The notes beneath the pieces are model-generated. The model was not told the DNA's origin. It searched no databases and saw nothing but the letters and a program-made list of their open reading frames with translations. From contig MGYH01000006.1 of assembly GCA_001801665.1 (NCBI GenBank), positions 9,854 through 40,432 on the forward strand: 30,579 nucleotides of DNA, given 5' to 3'. How positions within the stretch are numbered: position 1 is the first letter of the stretch; every line of letters begins with the position of its first letter. This stretch comes from Gammaproteobacteria bacterium RIFCSPHIGHO2_12_FULL_45_12 (lineage in GTDB: Bacteria; Pseudomonadota; Gammaproteobacteria; DSM-16500). Shown here in pieces: positions 23,539 through 30,198 of the stretch. Both the position numbers and the translations under genes were made by a program.

Positions 23539-24988
23539 CCAGACTGAAGCCTAATTGGCCATCAAAGGTATAAAGATTTTCCGTTTTAATGACATCATGA
23601 CCCAGCGTTTCAAACGCATTTAATAGTTGAATGATGTCGTGATGACTCACCGGTTTCAGCTTGCTCAGGTCGTTTGTAGATTGAAAACGGCAGCAGCAAT
23701 GTCGTAAATAAGGTGCCTCAATGGTGCTATCAGGCCAAATTTTCAAACCGCGGCTAGTGATGATGATCAGTGTCAGCTTTTCACTTAACTGGCTTAGACT
23801 GGCCGCCAGCGTTTCACCATCAATGTCTTTCGGGTTATCAATGAAAATATCTACCCCAACCAGTGTTTTTTGGCTGCGCGGTTTCGGGCGGCTACCGTAG
23901 CATTCAATTTTGGTATAAGCACCTGATTGATAGTTTGCGGGCTTGAAATGGGCCGGTGTTCTCCCTAAGCGTTCAATCACTGCCAGGGCAAAAGCGCGCG
24001 TGCCAACTTTTTGCTGGCTGTGCTCGGCTGAGTAAATGTCGCCCGTGTGTATGCCGTCTTCCAGCGTGGTCAGCCAGGCATTTTCGATGATTGCGGCGGT
24101 GTCAGGCTGATTGATGTGAATGAGCATTTGAATGGCTGCGTTTAACAAGCCAGAGGGATTGGCGATGTCCTTGCCAGCAATATCGGGTGCTGAGCCATGA
24201 ATGGCTTCAAACATGGCCATTTGATTACCAATGTTGGCTGCGCCTGCGAGTCCAACAGAACCTGCGATTTGTGCGGCGACGTCAGAGATAATGTCGCCAT
24301 ATAAATTCAAGGTGACAATGACATCAAAGCGCTCTGGGTTGCTTGCGACCAACGCCGTGCCAATGTCGACGATCAAGTGTTCATGTTGAATGTCGGGGTA
24401 GTCTTCGGCGATTTCATTAAAGACATGATGAAATAATCCATCGGTCATTTTCATGATGTTATCTTTGCTTAGGCAAGACACTTTATGGCGATTGAATTTG
24501 CGCGCATATTCAAAGGCATATTGTATGATGCGTTCGCAGCCTGGTCGGCTTAAGAGTTTTAAGCATTGAAACACTTCTTCGGTTTGGCGGTGCTCAATGC
24601 CAGCATAACAATCTTCTTCATTTTCCCGCACGACGACTAAATCTATATTGGCGCAATGGCTTTTAATATAAGGGGTGAAGGTCAGACAGGGGCGAACGTT
24701 CGCAAACAGACTTAAGGTTTTTCTGAGCGTGACATTTAAGCTTTTGTAGCCGCCGCCTTGTGGTGTGGTGATGGGGCCTTTTAATAATATTTTGGTGCGT
24801 TTCAAGGTGTCCCATGCTGCATCGGGAATGCCGGAAGTGTACCCTTCCCGATATATTTTCTCACCCACTTCGATGAGTTCAGGCGCAATATTTGCGTGAG
24901 CGGCGGTTAAAATGTCGAGTGTTGCCTGCATGATCTCAGGGCCAATGCCATCACCATAGGCAACTGTAATGGGGGTTTTAATGCTCAT
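23525..24988 (-). CDS. icd: Isocitrate dehydrogenase, Rickettsia/Thermus-type long form
   Basis: TCA-cycle oxidative decarboxylation of isocitrate to 2-oxoglutarate. The N-terminal ~335 residues form the beta-decarboxylating dehydrogenase fold: VAYGDGIGPEIM, the substrate motif KSLNVTLRKTLSLFANVRP, catalytic Tyr in ENEEDCYAGIEHR, catalytic Lys in DNIMKMTDG and metal-site LYGDIISD. A ~140-residue C-terminal domain follows (from about GRTPAHFKP), as in the ~480-495-residue Rickettsia and Thermus enzymes but not E. coli (416). The cofactor loop reads HGSAPDIAGKD, with Asp-Ile at the positions of the Lys-Tyr that binds NADP in E. coli, which suggests NAD use. It starts three bases after the murF stop. 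Confidence 0.92.
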   Translation of the reverse strand: MSIKTPITVAYGDGIGPEIMQATLDILTAAHANIAPELIEVGEKIYREGYTSGIPDAAWDTLKRTKILLKGPITTPQGGGYKSLNVTLRKTLSLFANVRPCLTFTPYIKSHCANIDLVVVRENEEDCYAGIEHRQTEEVFQCLKLLSRPGCERIIQYAFEYARKFNRHKVSCLSKDNIMKMTDGLFHHVFNEIAEDYPDIQHEHLIVDIGTALVASNPERFDVIVTLNLYGDIISDVAAQIAGSVGLAGAANIGNQMAMFEAIHGSAPDIAGKDIANPSGLLNAAIQMLIHINQPDTAAIIENAWLTTLEDGIHTGDIYSAEHSQQKVGTRAFALAVIERLGRTPAHFKPANYQSGAYTKIECYGSRPKPRSQKTLVGVDIFIDNPKDIDGETLAASLSQLSEKLTLIIITSRGLKIWPDSTIEAPYLRHCCCRFQSTNDLSKLKPVSHHDIIQLLNAFETLGHDVIKTENLYTFDGQLGFSLAQGQ

Positions 24989-24991
24989 TGA

Positions 24992-26341
24992 TTATTGCAC
25001 CAGTCGGGAAACCACTTTATCCATTTGCATGGACCTTGAGCCCTTGACAAGAATGGTGGTTTGGTTGCACAAGAGCGGCAGTAATGCGCTCACCAGTTTT
25101 TCTTGTTCGCTGAAGTGATAACTGCCATCTCCAAAGCTATGTGAGGTGTTGGCGCTTAACTCGCCAAAGGTGAACAAGAAATCAATGCCCGCTTGCCGCA
25201 TGTGTTTGGCGGCAGTTTGATGTAACTGTTTTGCTTCGCTGCCTAACTCTTTCATGTCGCCAAGAACCATGATTTTTTTACCATTAAAACTGGCCAAGGT
25301 GTCGATGGCGGCAGCCAGTGAAAAAGGATTCGCGTTATAAGTGTCGTCGATGATCTTAACGCCATTTTGCAGCGTGTGCATTTGCATGCGGCCAGGTGCC
25401 GGTTGAATGGTTTCGATGCCCTGTTTGATGGCGGGCAAATCAATGCCAACAGCAAGGGCGGCTGCTGCGGCTGCGAGCGTATTTAAGAGGTTGTGCGTGC
25501 CAAGCAGGGGCAATTGAATCTCCATGTTGCCTTTTGGAGTGCGCAGGAGAATAGGGTGCAGGTTGTCAGGATTTGGCGTGGCGGTGACATCCGCCTCTGG
25601 GTGAAATCCAAATGTCAGGCAGGGATGCTGGCCAATCTGTGTGCGCCAATAGGGGTAGGCTGCGTCATCACGATTTAAGACAGCCATACCGTCTTCAGAT
25701 AAGCCAGTAAAGATTTCAGCTTTGGCGCGCGCGACACCGGCGAGATCGCAGACACCTTCAAGGTGTGCGGCGGCGGCGTTGGTAATGACAGCGACCTTGG
25801 GGCGTGTGAGGCGGGTTAAATATTCAATTTCACCAAAATGGTTCATACCCATTTCAATGACAGCATAGCGATGCTGAGCATTAAGGCGGGCAAGTGTTAA
25901 AGGCAGTCCGAGGTGATTGTTCAGGTTGCCTTGAGTGGCTAATACGGGCGTGTCATCACCCTGGCAGGCTGCCTTCATGATGGAGGCAATCATGTTTTTC
26001 AGCGTGGTTTTACCGTTGCTGCCTGTCACAGCGACAATGGGCAGCGTAAATGGATGACGCCAGGCGGCGCTTAACGTGCCAAGGGCGAGTATGTTGTCCC
26101 TGACCATGATCTGTGGGAGGGGGCTATCCGTTTTGCGCGTGACCAGCGCGGCGGCGGCGCCTTTTGCGCGTGCCGCCTCGATGAAGTCGTGTCCATCGAC
26201 ATGTTCGCCTTGAAGAGCGACAAAAAGTTGGTGTGGTGCCACGCGGCGGGAGTCAATGCAGATGCCCTGAAAGGCAGCGTCATTCGGGACGGTGGTTATA
26301 TTAAGTGCGCTAGCGATTTGCGCGGGCGTCATTTTTATCAT
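24992..26341 (-). CDS. murF: UDP-MurNAc-tripeptide-D-alanyl-D-alanine ligase
   Basis: Adds D-Ala-D-Ala to the UDP-MurNAc tripeptide in cytoplasmic peptidoglycan precursor synthesis. The 449-residue Mur ligase has the N-terminal FQGICIDSRRVAPHQLFVAL, the ATP P-loop VAVTGSNGKTTLKNM, TQGNLNNHLGLPLTLARL, the IEMGMNHFGEI block, the carbamylated-Lys region ARAKAEIF and C-terminal DDTYNANPFS and VLGDMKELG. All key motifs are intact. It lies outside a dcw cell-wall cluster, paired instead with icd. ATGs at 26341 and 26332 are both possible starts. Confidence 0.96.
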   Translation of the reverse strand: MIKMTPAQIASALNITTVPNDAAFQGICIDSRRVAPHQLFVALQGEHVDGHDFIEAARAKGAAAALVTRKTDSPLPQIMVRDNILALGTLSAAWRHPFTLPIVAVTGSNGKTTLKNMIASIMKAACQGDDTPVLATQGNLNNHLGLPLTLARLNAQHRYAVIEMGMNHFGEIEYLTRLTRPKVAVITNAAAAHLEGVCDLAGVARAKAEIFTGLSEDGMAVLNRDDAAYPYWRTQIGQHPCLTFGFHPEADVTATPNPDNLHPILLRTPKGNMEIQLPLLGTHNLLNTLAAAAAALAVGIDLPAIKQGIETIQPAPGRMQMHTLQNGVKIIDDTYNANPFSLAAAIDTLASFNGKKIMVLGDMKELGSEAKQLHQTAAKHMRQAGIDFLFTFGELSANTSHSFGDGSYHFSEQEKLVSALLPLLCNQTTILVKGSRSMQMDKVVSRLVQ

Positions 26342-26412
26342 GCAATAGGCATCCTGTTGTTGGCGGCCATGATACCATTTTTTGGGCGAAATAGCTTATA
26401 TTATCTTGTTTG

Positions 26413-26937
26413 TCAGGGCGTTGCGGGGGTTAAATAAGGCCCCTGTTTCAAGCAGTGCAAGGCATAGAGAATGCGGCCAACCGAGAGGCCTGTCAGCAGC
26501 CCTAGTATCCCTGCGATCTTAAGCGCGTGATCCGGTTGTGCGAGGAGGCTCATGTCAATGGTCAGTGACCAGTTATAATAAGTGCGCAGGAAGCCAAAGA
26601 CGATGAGGGCAATGAGCAGCGCAGGGCTGCCTGGTATCCATATTTTGGGTTCATGAAGGATGGCTTTGATTTTCATGAGGCGAAATTGTAGTGAGCCCAG
26701 CAGCATGCCTGTTAAGACGCCAGTGAGCCAATAAGCGATACGGCCAGACGTGAAGGAGGGAGTGGCGAAAAGGGTGATTGCTGAGACCAAGGCACAGAGG
26801 ATGGGAAAGGGGATGAGGCTTTTGAGGGCCAGGATCTGCGGCTTCAGGCTCGAGAAACTGATGCGAATCATGAAAAAATAAGCGGCGTAAAGCCACCAGG
26901 GCGTGTTTGCCAGTGTATTCCAGATGGAGTTTGTCAT
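26413..26937 (-). CDS. Unknown membrane protein, about six membrane segments
   Basis: A 174-residue hydrophobic protein starting MTNSIWNTLANTPWWLYAAY. Hydrophobic stretches occur near residues 15-25, 43-58, 66-82, 103-118 and 138-158, with basic loops such as FRLMKIK. The Trp-rich N-terminus recalls uncharacterised six-helix inner-membrane proteins (DUF6622-like), but I cannot confirm this. It lies between tRNA-Val and murF on the same strand with a 71-base gap to murF, so it may be the first gene of that unit. The ATG follows AAAGAG by eight bases. No function can be proposed. Confidence 0.75.
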   Translation of the reverse strand: MTNSIWNTLANTPWWLYAAYFFMIRISFSSLKPQILALKSLIPFPILCALVSAITLFATPSFTSGRIAYWLTGVLTGMLLGSLQFRLMKIKAILHEPKIWIPGSPALLIALIVFGFLRTYYNWSLTIDMSLLAQPDHALKIAGILGLLTGLSVGRILYALHCLKQGPYLTPATP

Positions 26938-26990
26938 GTTGACACTCTTTCAGCTTGAACGGATCCGTTTTGGGATGGCCTGGTCAAAAC

Positions 26991-27062
26991 TGGGCGATAG
27001 TGGTTTCGAACCACTGACCCCTACCGTGTGAAGGTAATGCTCTACCACTGAGCTAATCGCCC
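26991..27062 (-). tRNA. tRNA-Val, anticodon CAC
   Basis: In transcript sense the acceptor GGGCGAT pairs perfectly with ATCGCCC. The D-arm is GCTC/GAGC, the anticodon arm TTACC/GGTAG with loop TTCACAC (anticodon CAC, reading GUG), and the T-arm AGTGG/CCACT with loop TTCGAAA. Discriminator is A, as usual for Val. The 3' CCA is not encoded, so it must be added after transcription. Confidence 0.93.
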
Positions 27063-27091
27063 CAGTCTCCAGGGAATCACATGAACTGCCA

Positions 27092-27120
27092 ATTCTAGGG
27101 CGACTGGCAACAAAGGTCAA
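27092..27120 (-). promoter_or_regulatory. Promoter for tRNA-Val
   Basis: On the minus strand TTGACC (27120-27115) and TAGAAT (27097-27092) are spaced by 17 bases, a strong sigma-70 match. The -10 lies 30 bases upstream of the tRNA 5' end. Confidence 0.7.
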
Positions 27121-27138
27121 TTATTAAGGTTTTCAGCC

Positions 27139-27179
27139 AGCCATTCCCGCTAAAAAACGCGGGAAGGCTTCCTTGTTTT
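27139..27179 (-). repeat. Dispersed hairpin repeat B, copy 2 (inverted partner 7032-7073)
   Basis: Reads AGCCATTCCCGCTAAAAAAC then GCGGGAAGGCTTCC; its reverse complement matches 7032-7073 with one deletion and one or two changes. The GCCATTCCCGC arm pairs with GCGGGAAGGC. It sits in the 315-base gap between tRNA-Val and gltX; the rest of that gap contains a related GCGGGAATCGC fragment near 27207 and the two promoters. Confidence 0.8.
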
Positions 27180-27304
27180 GGAATCCCCCATCGCGACGTG
27201 TAAAGCGGGAATCGCTGGTGGCGCATCATCATGGTTGCCTGCCTCACAGGGTTCAACAGGCGTGGCGTTTGCTCCAAGCCGCATTGGGATGCTTCACATT
27301 TCCC

Positions 27305-27333
27305 TTAAATCCAGCCGCTTAAGCTGATACAAT
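27305..27333 (+). promoter_or_regulatory. Candidate promoter for gltX
   Basis: TTAAAT at 27305-27310 and TACAAT at 27328-27333 with a 17-base spacer. The -10 matches five of six consensus positions, the -35 only three. The predicted start would give a leader of about 37 bases before the gltX ATG. Confidence 0.4.
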
Positions 27334-27377
27334 TGCGCGCTTTCTTAGGCACGAATCCATAAAGGTAACAGGCGCAC

Positions 27378-28763
27378 ATGACGATGGTTAGAACACGATT
27401 TGCTCCCAGTCCCACTGGGTTTTTGCATATAGGCGGTGCTAGAACAGCACTATACTGCTGGCTCTATGCACGAAAAACACAGGGAACGTTTATTTTACGC
27501 ATTGAAGACACGGACATTCTGCGCTCAACACCTGAGTCGGTGGCGGCAATTTTGCAAGGAATGGCTTGGTTGAATCTTGCTTACGATGAGGGCCCGTTTT
27601 ATCAAACAAAGCGTTTTGATCGTTATCGCGCGGTGCTTGAACAATTAATTGCCGAAGGTCATGCGTATCGTTGTTATTGCAGCAAAGAGCGTCTGGAAGC
27701 ATTGCGTACAACGCAACTCAAGCAGAAAGAAAAGCCCCGTTATGATGGCTTGTGCCGGCATCTGACTGAATCGCAGCCGGGTCCTTTTTGCGTGCGGTTT
27801 AAGAATCCAGCAGAAGGAGTGGTGACGTTTGATGACTTGATTCGCGGCACGGTCACGTTTGCGAATAATGAATTGGATGATCTGGTGATTGCACGCACGG
27901 ATGGGACGCCGACTTATAACTTTACCGTTGTCGTGGATGACTGGGACATGAAGGTGACTCATGTGATACGGGGCGATGATCATATTAATAATACGCCGCG
28001 CCAAATTAATATTTTGCGTGCCTTAGCGGCCACCCCGCCATTCTATGCGCATGTCCCCATGATTTTGGGCAGTGATGGCAAGCGCTTGTCAAAGCGGCAT
28101 GGTGCAGTCAGTGTGATGCAGTATCGGGAAGAGGGTTTTTTGCCGGAAGCATTATTGAATTATTTGGCTCGCCTTGGCTGGTCGCATGGCGATCAGGAGA
28201 TTTTTTCCATCGAAGAGCTGGTTGAATATTTTGAAATTAAAGACATTAATCGCGCTGCGGCAGCCTTTAATTTAGATAAATTGTTATGGTTGAATCAGCA
28301 TTACCTTAAAACCAGTGATCCTGCTTATGTTGCGAAAGAGCTGTTGTGGCAAATGGCGCGGCTGGGGGTGGATGTGAGTGACGGCCCACCGCTTGAGGAG
28401 GTGGTGCGTGTGCAGTGCGAGCGCACCAAAACGCTCCAGGAAATGGCGGAACGCAGTCGTTATTTTTATGAGGAAGTGCAAGTGAACGATGAAATGAAAC
28501 GGCATATTGTGCCAGATATACTGCCTGCGTTACGGAGTGTGCGTGATCATTTGGCAAGCTTATCTGTCTGGACCAAAGAATCGATTCATTTGGTGTTGAC
28601 TGAGACCGCCGCAGAAAATGGCCTGAAGCTTGGGAAGTTAGCGCAGCCTCTTCGGGTCGCCCTGACGGGCGGCACGGTATCGCCGCCGCTTGATGCCACC
28701 TTGTTTTTGATGGGAAAGGCTAGAGTGATTGAAAGAATCAATAAAGCAGCCGCAATTTGTTGA
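27378..28763 (+). CDS. gltX: Glutamyl-tRNA synthetase
   Basis: Charges tRNA-Glu with glutamate, and its cognate tRNA-Glu(TTC) gene is encoded just downstream. The 461-residue class I synthetase has the HIGH-type motif PSPTGFLHIGGARTAL, ILRIEDTD, the KMSKS-type loop GKRLSKRHGAVSV and TYNFTVVVDDWDM. A zinc-type cluster appears as CYC...PRYDGLC. Length and domain order fit bacterial GltX. The start ATG at 27378 has only a modest ribosome site; an ATG two codons later is an alternative. Its stop codon overlaps the -35 of the tRNA-Ala promoter. Confidence 0.97.
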   Translation: MTMVRTRFAPSPTGFLHIGGARTALYCWLYARKTQGTFILRIEDTDILRSTPESVAAILQGMAWLNLAYDEGPFYQTKRFDRYRAVLEQLIAEGHAYRCYCSKERLEALRTTQLKQKEKPRYDGLCRHLTESQPGPFCVRFKNPAEGVVTFDDLIRGTVTFANNELDDLVIARTDGTPTYNFTVVVDDWDMKVTHVIRGDDHINNTPRQINILRALAATPPFYAHVPMILGSDGKRLSKRHGAVSVMQYREEGFLPEALLNYLARLGWSHGDQEIFSIEELVEYFEIKDINRAAAAFNLDKLLWLNQHYLKTSDPAYVAKELLWQMARLGVDVSDGPPLEEVVRVQCERTKTLQEMAERSRYFYEEVQVNDEMKRHIVPDILPALRSVRDHLASLSVWTKESIHLVLTETAAENGLKLGKLAQPLRVALTGGTVSPPLDATLFLMGKARVIERINKAAAIC

Positions 28764-28788
28764 CAAATAGAGGCATGCTTCATAGAAT
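28760..28788 (+). promoter_or_regulatory. Promoter for tRNA-Ala/tRNA-Glu, overlapping the gltX stop
   Basis: A perfect TTGACA at 28760-28765 contains the gltX TGA stop (28761-28763). After 17 bases follows TAGAAT at 28783-28788. The tRNA-Ala 5' end is 22 bases downstream of the -10. This gives the tRNA pair its own strong promoter. Confidence 0.8.
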
Positions 28789-28809
28789 CGCTGCTCTCTC
28801 AGAAAGAAA

Positions 28810-28882
<73 letters not shown>

Positions 28883-28904
28883 GTTTTTTTAGTGACGTGT
28901 CTAC

Positions 28905-28980
28905 GTCCCCATCGTCTAGAGGCCTAGGACATCGCCCTTTCACGGCGGTAACAGGGGTTCGAATCCCCTTGGGGACGCCA
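28905..28980 (+). tRNA. tRNA-Glu, anticodon TTC
   Basis: Acceptor GTCCCCA pairs with TGGGGAC. Anticodon arm TCGCC/GGCGG carries loop CTTTCAC (anticodon TTC), and the T-arm AGGGG/CCCCT has loop TTCGAAT. Discriminator G is followed by an encoded CCA, unlike the two other tRNAs here. Its last 20 bases recur at 29129-29148. Confidence 0.96.
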
Positions 28981-28988
28981 GTTAAACA

Positions 28989-29015
28989 AAACCTGCCAAA
29001 TGGCAGGTTTTTTTT
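28989..29015 (+). terminator. Rho-independent terminator after tRNA-Glu
   Basis: AAACCTGCC pairs with GGCAGGTTT around a four-base AAAT loop, followed by a run of T to 29015. It begins nine bases past the tRNA-Glu CCA end. Confidence 0.9.
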
Positions 29016-29045
29016 AACTGCTGTTTCCTAGCGGATGAGAAGATT

Positions 29046-29124
29046 TGTCGGGTTCGACAAAAATGCAGGAATGCATTTTTGCACGACCGCAGGTCGCCCG
29101 GAGGGCGAGCGCCAAGGATGGCGC
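29046..29124. repeat. Chain of four to five short perfect hairpins
   Basis: Consecutive inverted repeats are TGTCG/CGACA (loop GGTT), CAAAAATGCA/TGCATTTTTG (loop GGAA), CGACC/GGTCG (loop GCA), TCGCCC/GGGCGA (loop GGA) and GCGCCA/TGGCGC (loop AGGA). The third and fourth share bases and exclude each other. Loops are mostly purine. The chain fills the space between the tRNA-Glu terminator and the copy of the tRNA-Glu tail; no ORF of interest is present. Confidence 0.75.
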
Positions 29125-29128
29125 GAGT

Positions 29129-29148
29129 GAATCCCCTTGGGGACGCCA
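29129..29148 (+). repeat. 20-base copy of the tRNA-Glu 3' end (att-like direct repeat)
   Basis: GAATCCCCTTGGGGACGCCA is identical to 28961-28980, the T-arm 3' half, acceptor strand and CCA of tRNA-Glu, and is in the same orientation, 168 bases downstream. Such tails are typical of attachment sites of elements that integrate into tRNA genes. No integrase gene is visible in the window. Confidence 0.85.
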
Positions 29149-29270
29149 AATTATTCAATAGGTTAGCTTGGCGTTAGCAAAATCCAATCCGAATTTAGTC
29201 AACTTTTAGTTAAAATCCAGTTTGTTAATCTTAGAATTTTTTAGCGCCAATCTTGCCTTTTTGGTAGTTA

Positions 29271-29279
29271 TGTTATAAT
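29271..29279 (+). promoter_or_regulatory. Extended -10 promoter upstream of the NYN-domain gene
   Basis: TGTTATAAT is a perfect extended -10 (TG-N-TATAAT). A weak TTGCCT at 29253-29258 lies 15 bases upstream, too close for an ideal -35, which the extended -10 can compensate. Predicted transcription start is near 29286. Confidence 0.65.
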
Positions 29280-29285
29280 TTATGT

Positions 29286-29345
29286 AGATCATCCCAAGAT
29301 GGTTCGCCTTCTTGGACCCGGTTAGCCAGTGCTGCCGGGTTTTTT
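29286..29345 (+). ncRNA. Short structured leader RNA or small RNA, about 60 nt
   Basis: Between an extended -10 promoter and a terminator, the predicted transcript folds into two adjacent hairpins. The first (29294-29315) is CCAAGATGG/CCTTCTTGG with one mismatch, capped by a UUCG tetraloop. The second is the terminator stem. It could be a free small RNA or an attenuator controlling the NYN-domain gene that starts 27 bases later. I do not recognise it as a named RNA family, and the boundaries are inferred. Confidence 0.5.
29316..29345 (+). terminator. Intrinsic terminator in the leader of the NYN-domain gene
   Basis: ACCCGG pairs with CCGGGT, with an inner AGC/GCT pairing separated by small bulges, and TTTTT follows. 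It stands between the promoter and the NYN start codon, so most transcripts would stop before the gene unless there is antitermination or read-through. Confidence 0.75.
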
Positions 29346-29371
29346 CATTTTTAGGGGCAGAGAAATTATAA

Positions 29372-30026
29372 ATGAAGCGTGTTAAATGTTTTGTAGATGG
29401 TTTCAATCTATATCATGCTGTTGCCGATTTAAAAATTAATCATCTGAAATGGCTCAATCTCCGTCAGCTAGCTCAAGCGTTTATTAAACCTACGCAAGAG
29501 GCGCTGGATGCTGTTTTTTACTTCTCTGTTTATCCTACTTGGCTTTGAGGGTTCTTATAGGCGTCATCAAGTATATGTAAAGGCATTAGAAGCAATGGGG
29601 GTGACTGCTGTCATTGGTCATTTCAAAGAGAAACAGAAAAAATGTTTAAAATGTGGTGCAAAGTGGTGTGCCCATGAGGAAAAGCAGAGTGATGTAAATT
29701 TTGCACTTCATTTGCTTCATCAGGCGCATATTAACGGTTTTGATAAAGCTTTTCTCATTACGGCTGATTCTGATTTGTGTCCGGCGATTGATTTAGTTTT
29801 GGATACCTTTCCAGAAAAAGAGCTTGTTATTTTGACCCCGCCAAATCGTTACCAAATTGCGCGTGAGATTCGTAGCAAGGTGAGTACTTTTAAAATTAAA
29901 CAAAAACATTTAGCTGTAAGTTTGTTGCCTGAAAATATATACGATGATGAAAATAAGGTAATTTGTGTGAGGCCAACAGAGTATACTCCACATGTACTAA
30001 GAAAAATACAAATTACTGCAACATAA
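29372..30026 (+). CDS. NYN-domain (LabA/DUF88-like) putative RNase, split at CTT TGA
   Basis: Putative PIN-like ribonuclease. The first frame gives 58 residues from ATG 29372, MKRVKCFVDGFNLYHAVADL onward to FYFSVYPTWL, then TGA at 29546-29548. Homology continues in the +1 frame from GAG at 29547 to the stop at 30026, giving a 217-residue composite. Acidic residues expected of NYN nucleases are spread over both frames: VDGFNLY, then KQSDVNFALHLL and ITADSDLCPAI. A Cys/His cluster CLKCGAKWCAH could bind zinc. The junction CTT TGA G equals the core of the prfB +1 shift site, but no Shine-Dalgarno-like stimulator precedes it. It may be programmed frameshifting, a one-base insertion (pseudogene) or a sequencing error. 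A terminated leader RNA precedes it. No strong ribosome site is visible. Confidence 0.8.
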
Positions 30027-30044
30027 TTGCACCAGTGCGAACTT

Positions 30045-30071
30045 AATTGCACCAATTGCACCAATTGCACC
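30045..30071 (+). repeat. 9-base tandem repeat, three perfect units
   Basis: AATTGCACC is repeated three times without gaps at 30045-30071. A fourth isolated unit at 30025-30033 overlaps the NYN-gene stop codon. It lies in the short gap after the gene. Units are too short and unspaced for a CRISPR array. Confidence 0.9.
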
Positions 30072-30092
30072 ACATTGAGAATAATCACATTA

Positions 30093-30122
30093 TTGGTGAA
30101 ATTAGTTAATAGACATTATAAT
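30093..30122 (+). promoter_or_regulatory. Promoter-like sequence with no obvious gene downstream
   Basis: TTGGTG (30093-30098) and a perfect TATAAT (30117-30122) are separated by 18 bases on the plus strand. It points toward the 3' end of the minus-strand gene at 30199, so any transcript would be antisense to it. An AT-rich chance match is possible. Confidence 0.25.
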
Positions 30123-30198
30123 CTCTATACGTGTTTGTCATCAGCAGGTTTGGATTGATGCAACAAGCCCCTCTGCACTGAACGAGATGCCGCTTGAT

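Noticed and set aside
30025..30071. CRISPR array
   Set aside because: Units are 9 bases and directly abutting without spacers; no cas genes.
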